Source of the DNA: CAZSSH01 sp964609825
GTDB taxonomy: Bacteria; Verrucomicrobiota; Lentisphaeria; Victivallales; Victivallaceae
Direction: 5' to 3'
Length of the DNA stretch: 29,637 nucleotides
Assembly: GCA_964609825.1 (NCBI GenBank)
Contig: CAZSSH010000006.1
Coordinates: forward strand, 1-29,637
The position numbers and the translations under genes are program-made. Positions 7,096-14,201 of this stretch are shown here, piece by piece. The notes below the pieces were generated by a model that was not told the origin of the DNA, made no database searches, and saw nothing but the letters and a program-made list of their open reading frames with translations. Positions within the stretch are counted from its first letter, which is position 1; each line of letters starts with the position of its first letter.

Positions 7096-7377
7096 ATGGA
7101 AAAAGAGAAAAAAGTAGGGCGCAAACCTCTGAATAAAAAAGGCATTGCCATGACTGAACGGGTGTCTATGAGTTGCACCCCGGAAGAGTTGGAGATGCTG
7201 CAAGAAGCGGCACGCTTAGAGGGTGATAACTTATCGTCGTTTCTTCGCTCTCTTGTCTTGCCGCAAGCCAAAACGATGCTTGCAAATCACTGGTTTAGAA
7301 CTATGGGCAATGGAAATCTTCAAGAGGTTTTTGAAATGTTGAAAAAAATGCAAGAAAATAATATGCCAAAGCAATAA
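7096..7377 (+). CDS. Small ribbon-helix-helix-like DNA-binding protein (MobC/CopG-like)
   Basis: 93 residues. After a basic N-terminus (KEKKVGRKPLNKKG) comes RVSMSCTPEELEMLQEAARLEG followed closely by LSSFLRSLVL, split here by DN: a short beta strand and two helices typical of ribbon-helix-helix proteins that bind DNA as dimers, including MobC-like relaxosome helpers and CopG-like repressors. It lies 51 bp after the cargo gene and 150 bp before the integrase. Likely jobs are repression of the element's promoters or assisting Rep at the origin. No relaxase partner is present other than the HUH Rep. The family assignment is by pattern, without a search. Confidence 0.6.
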   Translation: MEKEKKVGRKPLNKKGIAMTERVSMSCTPEELEMLQEAARLEGDNLSSFLRSLVLPQAKTMLANHWFRTMGNGNLQEVFEMLKKMQENNMPKQ

Positions 7378-7383
7378 AAAAAA

Positions 7384-7417
7384 TTGCCGGGACAAGTCGC
7401 CAAACCACTCCCGGCAA
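7384..7417. other. Hairpin between the RHH gene and the integrase gene
   Basis: ttgccggga (7384-7392) pairs perfectly with tcccggcaa (7409-7417). A run of A precedes it on the plus strand, so it reads as a terminator on the minus strand, although neighbouring genes are on the plus strand. It could also be an attenuator or a protein-binding site. Confidence 0.45.
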
Positions 7418-7527
7418 AGTCCAAAGAAAGAAAAATCTATGAACTATGATAACTTACTGCTACCTTCCCCAAAAAGCAAGTCAAAAATCTCAAAACTTCC
7501 TCATTTTCAACAAAAAAGGGGGAATTT

Positions 7528-8868
7528 ATGAGAAATTATTTGTTGCAAAAAACCAGTCACGGCAAAAAAAGCAAAACTTGGTATGGCCGGTATAAATTTG
7601 ACTGGATGGAAGACGAAGTCGAAGTCAAACTCGGCGCAGTCACTAAAACAGTCGCATCGGCGATGTTTCAAAAGATAGTCCAAGAAGCATCTATGGAGCA
7701 TGCCGGTTTGATCGCCCCGGCCGCCATCCGAAAAGCGGCAAATCAGGAAATTAGCGAGCTGTTGAGCGAATATATCGACGACTTGACAGCACTTGGCCGC
7801 TCGCGTAGCTACATTGTCCATCTACAAGGGTACATCAACAAGGTTTGCACCGAAAGCAACTGGAAAACTTTACGCGACATCACCACAACCGGGTTTGAAG
7901 CATGGCGCAAACATCACTCTCAGATGTCTGCCAAAACGCTCAATCTTTATCTCAACGGGTTGAATGCTTTTTTAAACTTTTTGCTTGATCGCGGCAAACT
8001 GGCCCAAAATCCCCTTGCGGCAGTGCGAAAGGTTGACACCCGCGGCAAAAAGGTCTACATGCGCCGTGCCTTGACCCTTGACGAACTGCGCCGCCTCTTT
8101 GCAGTCTTGGATGCCAAAGAGCGGGTCGCGGTAATGCTCGGGGTCTATTGCGGAATGAGATATAATGAAATTCGCAATCTGTCCTGGGATGACCTGTCAA
8201 TCGATGTTGAAAGTCCCTTGGTCAAACTTCCGGCATCAATCACCAAAAACCGCAAAGAAAGCGTCTTGCCGCTTCATCCCGACCTCGTGGACGCGTTACG
8301 CAACATCCGGCCTCCCAATGCATCCGGCAAAGTCCTGTTAACGTTTAAAACCATACGCAGACGGTTGCCGGAGGCTTGGAATAAGGCAAATATCCCTTGG
8401 GTGGATGAGCAAGGCAAGCACGCCGACTTTCACGCCCTGCGGATGACCTATTGCACCATGTTGGAAAATTGCGGCACCCCTCAAAGAGTCACCCAAGATG
8501 CCATGCGCCACAGCGATATCCAATTGTCGGCCTCGGTCTACACCGACAGCTCACAATTGCATCTGCGGCAATATATTCTTGCACTTCCATCAATTACAAG
8601 CACTTGCGACAAAACAGATCAAAATCAAAAGGAAAATTTACTGCGGCAGTGCCAAAAGCTGTTTGCGGAAAATCCAGGCGACGACGAAAACGCGGGAAGT
8701 ATAAATAAAAAAATCGAGCTCGTTTTTGATCATTTACAAAAACTGCTCGATCTTTTACTCTTCTTAAAAGAAATGGTCGGGGTGAGAGGATTTGAACCTC
8801 CGGCCTCTGCGTCCCGAACGCAGCGCTCTAGCCAGACTGAGCCACACCCCGTATGTAACGGAATATAA
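7528..8868 (+). CDS. int: Tyrosine recombinase/integrase of the tRNA-Pro element
   Basis: 446 residues as integrated. A SAM-like core-binding domain covers ~70-165, and the catalytic domain shows R211 (GMRYNEIR), H302/R305 (HALR), H328 (MRHSD) and Y338 (SVYTDSS): the complete R-H-R-H-Y set, so the enzyme should be active. A ribosome site (aaagggggaa) precedes the ATG. The last residues are not native to the element: after MVGVRGFE (attR) the frame runs antisense through tRNA-Pro and stops at 8868, adding 23 host-derived residues (PPASASRTQRSSQ...). In the excised circle the frame would instead continue into the 62-residue tail at 4904-5092. The catalytic core is unaffected, so the swap would touch only the C-terminal tail. 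Confidence 0.93.
   Translation: MRNYLLQKTSHGKKSKTWYGRYKFDWMEDEVEVKLGAVTKTVASAMFQKIVQEASMEHAGLIAPAAIRKAANQEISELLSEYIDDLTALGRSRSYIVHLQGYINKVCTESNWKTLRDITTTGFEAWRKHHSQMSAKTLNLYLNGLNAFLNFLLDRGKLAQNPLAAVRKVDTRGKKVYMRRALTLDELRRLFAVLDAKERVAVMLGVYCGMRYNEIRNLSWDDLSIDVESPLVKLPASITKNRKESVLPLHPDLVDALRNIRPPNASGKVLLTFKTIRRRLPEAWNKANIPWVDEQGKHADFHALRMTYCTMLENCGTPQRVTQDAMRHSDIQLSASVYTDSSQLHLRQYILALPSITSTCDKTDQNQKENLLRQCQKLFAENPGDDENAGSINKKIELVFDHLQKLLDLLLFLKEMVGVRGFEPPASASRTQRSSQTEPHPVCNGI
8771..8796. repeat. attR, 26-bp repeat at the 3' end of the intact tRNA-Pro
   Basis: This copy overlaps both the tRNA-Pro 3' end and, on the plus strand, the integrase codons for MVGVRGFE. Confidence 0.9.
8774..8851 (-). 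tRNA. tRNA-Pro (anticodon CGG)
   Basis: A complete cloverleaf on the minus strand: acceptor CGGGGTG/CACCCCG, D arm GCTC...GAGC, anticodon stem CTGCG/CGCAG with loop TTCGGGA (anticodon CGG), T arm GGAGG-TTCAAAT-CCTCT, discriminator A and an encoded CCA. Its 3' end serves as the integration site and is regenerated by the element's attR. Confidence 0.95.
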
Positions 8869-8894
8869 TATACTCCGTTTCAGGGAAAAAGCAA
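8867..8894 (-). promoter_or_regulatory. Probable promoter of tRNA-Pro
   Basis: On the minus strand TTGCTT (8894-8889), a 16-base spacer and TATATT (8872-8867) lie 16 bp upstream of the tRNA 5' end. It sits in the short gap after the khpB stop. Confidence 0.45.
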
Positions 8895-8899
8895 ATCAA

Positions 8900-9586
8900 T
8901 TATTCACTTTTTTTGAGAGAAATGACGACTTTTTTGAGCGCGCCGTCGCCTTCGGAGGCGGTCTCAACTTCGGTGTCGTCCTTGAGCGTCACGTGGATAA
9001 TCCGGCGGTCGTGGGCATTCATCTTGGGCAGAATCACCGCATCGCCCCACTTTTTGACTTCCTTGGCCGCGTCCAACGCCTGCTGCTCGAGCTGCTCCTG
9101 GGTCAAGCCGCTGTGTTCGCCGCGATCCCCGCCGCGCTCACGGTCGCCGCCGCGCTCGCCACGGTCGCTGCTGCGGTCGCCGCCACGGCTGCCGCGATCC
9201 CCGCGGTCACGGCCGCCGCGACCGCCACGGTCGCCACGGTCGCCGCGGTCACGACGCTCACGGCGATCATCGCCGCGGCTTTCGCCGGACTCTTCGCCCT
9301 CGCCTCTGGCCGGACGCGCGCCGTAGCCGTCAATATCCAAAACGATGTGCGGGCAGTCATCGTCGCCCTTGTACATCATCAGATTGATGAGACGCTGCAA
9401 GCTGTCAAGGGTCTGACCCTTGCGGCCGATGATCCGGCCGGCTTCTTCCGACGCGATTTTGACCGCCAGCTTATTGTTTTTTTCTTCGATTCTCAAAGTA
9501 GCTTCGAGGCCGAGGTAGTCCAGCATCGTGGCCAGCGTCCGAATGATTTTTTCTTTTTGCTCTTCCAATTTCATACTCTCCGACAT
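8900..9586 (-). CDS. khpB: KhpB/Jag-type RNA-binding protein with Arg/Gly/Asp-rich insert
   Basis: 228 residues. Residues ~8-88 hold the region that in Jag/KhpB proteins includes a KH domain with the GxxG loop GRKG at 54-57 and the ending VLDIDGY. Residues ~165-228 are an R3H domain with RRIIH (194-198). KhpB proteins bind RNA and influence cell-envelope and division genes in other bacteria. It is the last gene of the rpmH-rnpA-yidD-yidC-khpB order, a classical arrangement. Unusually, the helix that normally joins KH and R3H is replaced by ~70 residues (91-160) of Arg, Gly, Asp and Ser repeats (DRGDRGDRGG and similar), which must be disordered and positively and negatively patterned. The N-terminal Jag domain found in many Firmicutes is absent. 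Confidence 0.9.
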   Translation of the reverse strand: MSESMKLEEQKEKIIRTLATMLDYLGLEATLRIEEKNNKLAVKIASEEAGRIIGRKGQTLDSLQRLINLMMYKGDDDCPHIVLDIDGYGARPARGEGEESGESRGDDRRERRDRGDRGDRGGRGGRDRGDRGSRGGDRSSDRGERGGDRERGGDRGEHSGLTQEQLEQQALDAAKEVKKWGDAVILPKMNAHDRRIIHVTLKDDTEVETASEGDGALKKVVISLKKSE

Positions 9587-9616
9587 AAATTTGTCTGTTA
9601 TTGGGTTGCGGCGCCG

Positions 9617-11329
9617 TCAGGTTGTTTTAACTTTTGCCGGTTGCGCCGCCCGGTTTGCACGCTGTTGGAAATACAGCTGTACAATACTGAAGATCTGGCT
9701 GACCGTCCAATACAACGTCAGCCCCGACGGTAAATCATAGAGGAAAATCAGCATGACAACCGGCATCGCCATCATCATTTTTTGCTGCATCGGGTCCATC
9801 ATGCTCGGCGTCATGCGCTGTTGCAGCACCATGAGTCCCGTCATTGCCAACACCAAAGGGTTGATCGGCAAGTTGTAAAAATACAACGGGATGACCGCCA
9901 CCGTGTCCGGCGCCGCCAGATCCTTGGCCCAGCCAAAGGACACCTGACGCAGCTCAACCGCGCCGTCCAAGGTGGCATACAGGGCAAAGAACACCGGGAT
10001 CTGGAGCAGGATCGGCAGACAGCCGCCGAAAGGATTGACCTTTTCCTCTCGATAAAGCTCCATCGTTTTGGTATTGAGCATTTGCGGGTTGTCCTTGTAT
10101 TTTTCCCGCAACGCCTGAATTTTGGGCTGCACCAGCTGCATCTTTTTCATCGACGCATTGGCCTTGGCCGTCGCCGGCCAAAAGAGCACCCGTACCAAAA
10201 GAGTGAGAGCGATTATACTCAAGCCATAAGAGTGGAACACATGGTCAAACTTGACCAAGAGCCACAATAAAAATCTCGCGAGATAATCCAACGGGCCCCA
10301 GGCCAGATGCATCGCCCGGTTGGCCATCGGCGCAAAGTCCTCCAGATTGGAGATGACTTTGGGGCCGGAGTAGTAGCGGAAAGAGAGCTCCTTGGTTTCT
10401 TTGGGAGCGAGCGAAAATTGGTTATACTCGGCGCCGACGGTCATAAGATCGTATGAAACATTGTTGACCGAAATTTTTTGGCGCGCCTGATACAAAGTGT
10501 AAGGAGTCGCGGAGGACAGGAGGCAGATAAAGTAACGGTTGCTCACCCCGGCCCACTTGACCGTGGCGGGAGGAGTGCTGAAAAAGTCGGCGTCTTTGGC
10601 ATCGTAGGAAATGTCTTTAAATACATCCGCCGAAGTCAGGTAATCCAGCCGGTGGGTGACGCTGCGCTCTTTGTCGCCGGAGACCGCCGCCCACGGGGCC
10701 AAGTCGCCGCCGTTGACCAGCAAACGGTCAAAAGTTAAGGCAACATGCGAAGTGTTGGAGATAGAAATTTTGGTATCGATGACGTAATTGTCGCCGAGCG
10801 TCCAAGTTTGCGTAATGATAAAAGGATTGCCGCCCGCGTCGGCAATGCGGCGCTTGAGGGTGTAGGTTTGGCCGTCAACTTGACTTTGGACGACCTCCAG
10901 CGTTTTCCAGATTTTGCCGAAATCGCTGACCGACAAAGCGCCGGAAGCGGTGTTGGTCTGATCCAAAACAATCGGCGCGGTTTTATCATGATTTAAAAAT
11001 TCACTCAGGGTAATCGCCTTCACCGTGCCGCTCACGGGATCAAAAGAGATTGTCATCTCTTTGTTGGCAAGCTTGACGTACGGCATCGGAGTTACGATGG
11101 GCGCATCGACGACGACGGCGACCGGGGCGGGAACGGCTGCGACTCCGGCAACGGCGGCCGGGGCGGCTTTTTGCTCGGGGATCACCGCGGGAGCGGTGAC
11201 GGCGCCGGGTGCTTTGGCGGCGGGCATCCAGCCCATCCACCGGGCAAAGGGTTCCCACGCAATGAGGACGACCAAACAAATGGTCATGGCGATGACGGTA
11301 TCTCTATCGAATTTCACGTTTTTTCCCAA
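9617..11329 (-). CDS. yidC: Membrane protein insertase YidC
   Basis: 570 residues, in the Gram-negative YidC range. Residues ~11-30 form the first membrane segment, followed by a Pro/Ala-rich linker and the large periplasmic beta domain (~80-340). The conserved insertase core begins near residue 345 (SYGLSIIALTLLVRVLFWP) and contains the Arg used for substrate contact, a cytoplasmic helical loop (VQPKIQALREKYKDN), and further membrane segments to IFSIVQLYFQQ. The tail is short and basic. It inserts inner membrane proteins, alone or with SecYEG. It lies 3 bp downstream of yidD and 30 bp upstream of khpB. Confidence 0.97.
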   Translation of the reverse strand: MGKNVKFDRDTVIAMTICLVVLIAWEPFARWMGWMPAAKAPGAVTAPAVIPEQKAAPAAVAGVAAVPAPVAVVVDAPIVTPMPYVKLANKEMTISFDPVSGTVKAITLSEFLNHDKTAPIVLDQTNTASGALSVSDFGKIWKTLEVVQSQVDGQTYTLKRRIADAGGNPFIITQTWTLGDNYVIDTKISISNTSHVALTFDRLLVNGGDLAPWAAVSGDKERSVTHRLDYLTSADVFKDISYDAKDADFFSTPPATVKWAGVSNRYFICLLSSATPYTLYQARQKISVNNVSYDLMTVGAEYNQFSLAPKETKELSFRYYSGPKVISNLEDFAPMANRAMHLAWGPLDYLARFLLWLLVKFDHVFHSYGLSIIALTLLVRVLFWPATAKANASMKKMQLVQPKIQALREKYKDNPQMLNTKTMELYREEKVNPFGGCLPILLQIPVFFALYATLDGAVELRQVSFGWAKDLAAPDTVAVIPLYFYNLPINPLVLAMTGLMVLQQRMTPSMMDPMQQKMMMAMPVVMLIFLYDLPSGLTLYWTVSQIFSIVQLYFQQRANRAAQPAKVKTT

Positions 11330-11332
11330 TCG

Positions 11333-11545
11333 TTAGGGTCGCTTGGGGGGCACCGGATCATATCCGCCGCGGCAGAACGGCTGGCAACGCAACAAACGCC
11401 ATACCGTCAAGGACGTACCCCGCAAACAACCATGCACTCTCAATGCCTCAATCGCATAAGCCGAGCATGTCGGCTCAAACCGGCAGCACTTGGGCAGCCA
11501 CGGCGAAATAAGGTATTGATATAATTTAATCAGACCAATCAGCAC
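11333..11545 (-). CDS. yidD: Membrane protein insertion efficiency factor YidD
   Basis: The conserved core LIKLYQYLISPWLPKCCRFEPTCSxYA...L..CQPFCRGGYDPVP is unmistakable for YidD. The frame is open further upstream, but that part overlaps rnpA and shows no YidD similarity. I chose the GTG at 11545, which overlaps the rnpA stop (GTGCTGA) and gives 70 residues, close to the usual family size. No clear ribosome site is present, so coupling to rnpA translation is likely. The protein is a small amphipathic, inner-membrane-associated partner of YidC. Confidence 0.85.
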   Translation of the reverse strand: MLIGLIKLYQYLISPWLPKCCRFEPTCSAYAIEALRVHGCLRGTSLTVWRLLRCQPFCRGGYDPVPPKRP

Positions 11546-11976
11546 TCCGGCGGCGATGCCACCGCTTCGGCCGATAACAGATTTTCTTTTGCCAACAACT
11601 TCACCAACTCCCTGGTCGCATCCTGGCGCTTGTAGCGCTCCAGCGGACGGCGGGGAATCAGTATCATATGGATCTTTTGCACAAAATGCGGCTTGAGTAA
11701 GCGGAAGGACTCGAAAAACAACCTTCGGGCCCGGTTGCGTTTGACTGCTGAGAGGCTGTATTTTTTGCCGCATACCGCACCGCATTTGATAAATTGATCC
11801 GGGGATGGCATATATACTGCCAGCATCCCGGGTCCGACCAATTTTTTGCCGTTTTGACGGACTTGATCGAAATCTGATTTGAAGCGCAATCTATCCGGTT
11901 TTCGAAGTCTTTTGTCCAAATCAGAGTCACTCCGATTTCCCGCCGGGAGCCCGGCAGGAAATCTATCGGGTATCAT
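11539..11976 (-). CDS. rnpA: Ribonuclease P protein component
   Basis: 145 residues. Core features are RLRKPDRLRFKSDFDQV (substrate cleft) and KYSLSAVKRNRARRLFFESFR, the RNR motif that binds the P RNA. It assists RNase P RNA in cutting tRNA 5' leaders. The start ATG overlaps the rpmH stop in TAATG. This gives about 20 residues (MIPDRFPAGLPAGNRSDSDL) before the usual family start, and they look like a non-conserved extension. It is followed by yidD with overlap. Confidence 0.92.
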   Translation of the reverse strand: MIPDRFPAGLPAGNRSDSDLDKRLRKPDRLRFKSDFDQVRQNGKKLVGPGMLAVYMPSPDQFIKCGAVCGKKYSLSAVKRNRARRLFFESFRLLKPHFVQKIHMILIPRRPLERYKRQDATRELVKLLAKENLLSAEAVASPPEC

Positions 11977-12110
11977 TACGCGGTAAGTTTGGCGCGGCCT
12001 TTTTGGCGGCGACGCTTAATGACCAAGCGGCCGGCACGGGTGGCCATGCGGGCAAAAAACCCGATTTTACGTTTACGACGACGGTTTGACGGCTGAAAAG
12101 TTCTTTTCAT
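11976..12110 (-). CDS. rpmH: 50S ribosomal protein L34
   Basis: 44 residues beginning MKRTFQPSNRRRKRKIGFFA and ending RRRQKGRAKLTA, the standard L34 pattern and length. A ribosome site (aagga) is a few bases upstream. It shares one base with rnpA (TAATG), is the first gene of the operon, and is read from the AT-rich region at 12118-12280. dnaA, which often lies upstream, is not here. Confidence 0.97.
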   Translation of the reverse strand: MKRTFQPSNRRRKRKIGFFARMATRAGRLVIKRRRQKGRAKLTA

Positions 12111-12281
12111 CTTACGGTTTCCTTATCTTAATAATGTTATTTTTCATTACAATTTCATATACAGTCTGATTAAAATACATCCGTTTTTCGCTTTTTTCAA
12201 GTTTGATTGTAAAAAATGCGTGAATATTTTGACCGGAGCGGCGTTTCGCACAATTTTTTTAATTTTTTTCGTTTTGCGGAT
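12111..12281. other. AT-rich divergent spacer between rpmH and the tRNA-Gly pair
   Basis: No gene is supported. It must hold the minus-strand promoter of the rpmH operon, which I could not place with confidence, and it borders the plus-strand tRNA promoter. Confidence 0.5.
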
Positions 12282-12310
12282 TTGATTTTTGACAAAATCG
12301 GGCTTATATT
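12282..12310 (+). promoter_or_regulatory. Probable promoter of the tRNA-Gly genes
   Basis: TTGATT (12282-12287) and TATATT (12305-12310) are separated by 17 bases, with initiation expected about 10 bases before the first tRNA. Confidence 0.5.
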
Positions 12311-12326
12311 ATGTTCCCTGTAACAA

Positions 12327-12402
12327 GCGAGTGTAGCTCAGATGGTAGAGCATCACGTTGCCAACGTGATTGTCGCCGGTTCGATTCCGGTCACTCGCTC
12401 CA
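12327..12402 (+). tRNA. tRNA-Gly (anticodon GCC), copy 1
   Basis: 76 bases with encoded CCA. Acceptor GCGAGTG/CACTCGC, D arm GCTC...GAGC, anticodon stem TCACG/CGTGA with loop TTGCCAA (anticodon GCC), T arm GCCGG-TTCGATT-CCGGT. Confidence 0.97.
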
Positions 12403-12421
12403 TTTTCCAAGCTGTTACAAT

Positions 12422-12497
12422 GCGAGTGTAGCTCAGATGGTAGAGCATCACGTTGCCAACGTGATTGTCGCCGGTTCGATTCCGGTCACTCGCTCCA
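12422..12497 (+). tRNA. tRNA-Gly (anticodon GCC), copy 2
   Basis: Identical to copy 1 over all 76 bases, 19 bp downstream. A few following bases (ttttcca) are also shared, pointing to a recent tandem duplication or homogenisation by gene conversion. Confidence 0.97.
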
Positions 12498-12687
12498 TTT
12501 TCCACGAAATAATATCACAAAATCACTGTGTCTTGGCAGCGAATACCGGCAACGCGCAACAACGTTTACTTTCAAATCCAAGCCACATAACAACGATGTC
12601 TTCTCGCGGGTAAACGTTTTACACGGACAGCCACGCGGAGCAAACCAGCGCTTAACAGTGAAAAGACTTAGGTTGCGCGGATTACTT

Positions 12688-13158
12688 TTACTTCAACTTT
12701 TCCAGACATTGCTTTACCGAGAGCCCCGTGTCCGGAAAAACCCAGCCGGGGGCGATTTCCGCCAATGGAGCAAGTACAAATCTGCGCTCTTGCGAGCGCG
12801 GATGGGGGATGGTCAAAGCGGGCTCATGGATGATTGCGTCGCCGAAAAGGATCAAGTCCAAATCGAGGACACGCCCCTCATCACTGCGGTGATCCGTGGG
12901 CCGTCCGGCGGCACGCTCGATCTGCTGACAGACTTGATGCAGCTGCTGCGCCGACCCCGGCCATATGCCGATTAAAACCGTGTTATAAAAGTCGGCCGTG
13001 CCCGCCACGCAATCCACCGGCCGGGTGCGGATGACCGGCGCGATTTGCACCTGACACAGGCCCTCGTCCATCATTTTTTTGACCGCGAAGTCAAAAAATG
13101 CCGGAGTTTGCGGAAAATTTCCGCCCAAAGCGACGGCGATTTTGGTAAAATTTGTCAT
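12688..13158 (-). CDS. folK: 2-amino-4-hydroxy-6-hydroxymethyldihydropteridine pyrophosphokinase
   Basis: 156 residues, the usual HPPK length. The N-terminus KIAVALGGNFPQTPAFF fits the opening strand (VALGSNLG in other members). The ATP- and pterin-binding segment is GRVLDLDLILFGD, followed by IPHPRSQERRFVLAPLAEIAPGW, which matches the conserved HPRLxERxFVLxPLxEIAP stretch. It transfers pyrophosphate from ATP to the pterin in folate synthesis. It stands alone here, divergent from fmt with 65 bp between the start codons. The ATG has no clear ribosome site, so the start is slightly uncertain. Confidence 0.93.
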   Translation of the reverse strand: MTNFTKIAVALGGNFPQTPAFFDFAVKKMMDEGLCQVQIAPVIRTRPVDCVAGTADFYNTVLIGIWPGSAQQLHQVCQQIERAAGRPTDHRSDEGRVLDLDLILFGDAIIHEPALTIPHPRSQERRFVLAPLAEIAPGWVFPDTGLSVKQCLEKLK

Positions 13159-13223
13159 TTTTTATTCGTTTTTTTGATTTTAGGATTTATATTAATGCAG
13201 GAAAGGATTTTTTGCAAGCTATC

Positions 13224-14201
13224 ATGTCGGAAAAAATTAAATTATATTTTTTGGGCTCGGGCGACATCGCCGTCCCCGTCCTCCAACAATTGTCGCGGGC
13301 GGACGAAGTGTTATTGCAGGGCATCGGCACCCAAATCGACCGTCCAGCCGGGCGCAACTGCGCGTTGATGCCCACCCCCGTCGGCAAAGCCGCCGCCAAC
13401 ATGAGTTTGCCCGTGCATAAAATCCCCAACGTCAACGATGCCCAGTTCATCAATCATTTGCGAAGTTTGGATTTGGATTTCATCGTCGTTATTTCCTTTG
13501 GTCAGCTGTTAAAGGAGGAAATCCTCAAGCTCCCCCGCTACGGCTGTATCAATGTCCACGCCTCGCTGCTCCCCAAGTACCGCGGGGCGTCACCGATCAC
13601 TCAGGCCTTGCTGCATCAGGACGCCGAGACCGGCAACACTTTTATGGATATGGAGAAAGGGCTCGACTCGGGCGCTGTTTACCATACCCAGCGCGTACCG
13701 TTGAGCCGGATCGAGTACAGTGACGAGCTGGAGCACTTTTTGGGCGAGTTGGCCGCCCGCGACACGGTCAAAGTGCTGCAAAAGATTATTTCGGGAGAGC
13801 TCGTCAAAGTACCGCAGGATCACAGCAAAGCCACCGTTTGCCGCAAGATCAAAAAACACGACGGCAAAATCAGTTTTGAGACGATGACCGCAGACCAAAT
13901 CGAAGCGGCCGTCCGCGCCTTTTATCCGTGGCCCGGCGCATTCTTTGAAGTTTCCGACCACGGCAATGTCAGCAAATTAACCATCACCAAAGCCAAAGTC
14001 CGGACCGATCTTGAGGGCGCTCCTGGCGAAACCATCGCGGGCGGCAAATCCGACTGGATCATCGGCTGCAAACAGCATGCACTGGAGATCATCCGGCTCA
14101 GCGCTCCCGGCAAACGGGAAATGAGCGTCGCCGATTACCTCAACGGCCGCCGCGGACAAAAACCTCTAATTTTGAAGGATTTCCATGGAGAAAATCAATA
14201 A
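13224..14201 (+). CDS. fmt: Methionyl-tRNA formyltransferase
   Basis: 325 residues. The start was set at 13224 (MSEKIKLYFLGSGDIA); the frame is open 24 codons further upstream, but those residues are not family-like. The formyltransferase core shows GIGTQIDRPAGR and INVHASLLPKYRGASPI with N110 and H112, and D148 in GLDSGAV, the catalytic N-H-D triad. The C-terminal OB-like domain follows (ATVCRKIKKHDGKISF, AFYPWPGAFF). It formylates initiator Met-tRNA. The def gene, a common neighbour, is not beside it. It overlaps rng by 17 bases. Confidence 0.94.
   Translation: MSEKIKLYFLGSGDIAVPVLQQLSRADEVLLQGIGTQIDRPAGRNCALMPTPVGKAAANMSLPVHKIPNVNDAQFINHLRSLDLDFIVVISFGQLLKEEILKLPRYGCINVHASLLPKYRGASPITQALLHQDAETGNTFMDMEKGLDSGAVYHTQRVPLSRIEYSDELEHFLGELAARDTVKVLQKIISGELVKVPQDHSKATVCRKIKKHDGKISFETMTADQIEAAVRAFYPWPGAFFEVSDHGNVSKLTITKAKVRTDLEGAPGETIAGGKSDWIIGCKQHALEIIRLSAPGKREMSVADYLNGRRGQKPLILKDFHGENQ

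Larger units (their letters stand above)
4878..8796. mobile_element. Integrative element in tRNA-Pro (3.9 kb), encoding HUH Rep and tyrosine integrase
   Basis: The element is bounded by a perfect 26-bp direct repeat, 4878-4903 and 8771-8796. The right copy is the 3' end of an intact tRNA-Pro gene; the left copy is a free-standing tRNA fragment next to the tRNA terminator. Inside, all on the plus strand, are the detached integrase tail, rep, a membrane-anchored cargo gene, a ribbon-helix-helix-like gene and an integrase whose 3' end runs into the tRNA. This is the usual layout of a small tRNA-targeted integrative element or satellite. No relaxase of the MOB type, coat gene or portal gene is visible, so how it moves between cells is unknown. 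Confidence 0.88.

Noticed and set aside
9100..9330. Repetitive DNA that could be mistaken for a CRISPR or tandem-repeat locus
   Set aside because: It is the codon repeat of the KhpB Arg/Gly/Asp insert: no uniform repeat and spacer lengths, and in frame throughout.
8792..9733. 313-residue plus-strand frame across khpB and the yidC end
   Set aside because: It is antisense to a clear KH/R3H gene. Its Ala/Thr/Val repeats are the complement of the Arg/Gly/Asp codons.
11546..11785. Longer YidD starting at 11785
   Set aside because: The extra 80 residues overlap rnpA in another frame and show no YidD similarity; the GTG at 11545 gives the usual size.
12561..12618. aacgtttac...gtaaacgtt inverted repeat after the tRNA pair
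   Set aside because: The loop is about 40 bases and only TT follows the second arm; it could be chance, so it is not called a terminator.
13152..13223. Upstream start for fmt
   Set aside because: The 24 extra residues (FFIRFFDFRIYIN...) do not resemble the family and overlap the folK start on the other strand. MSEKIKLYFLGSG is the natural N-terminus.
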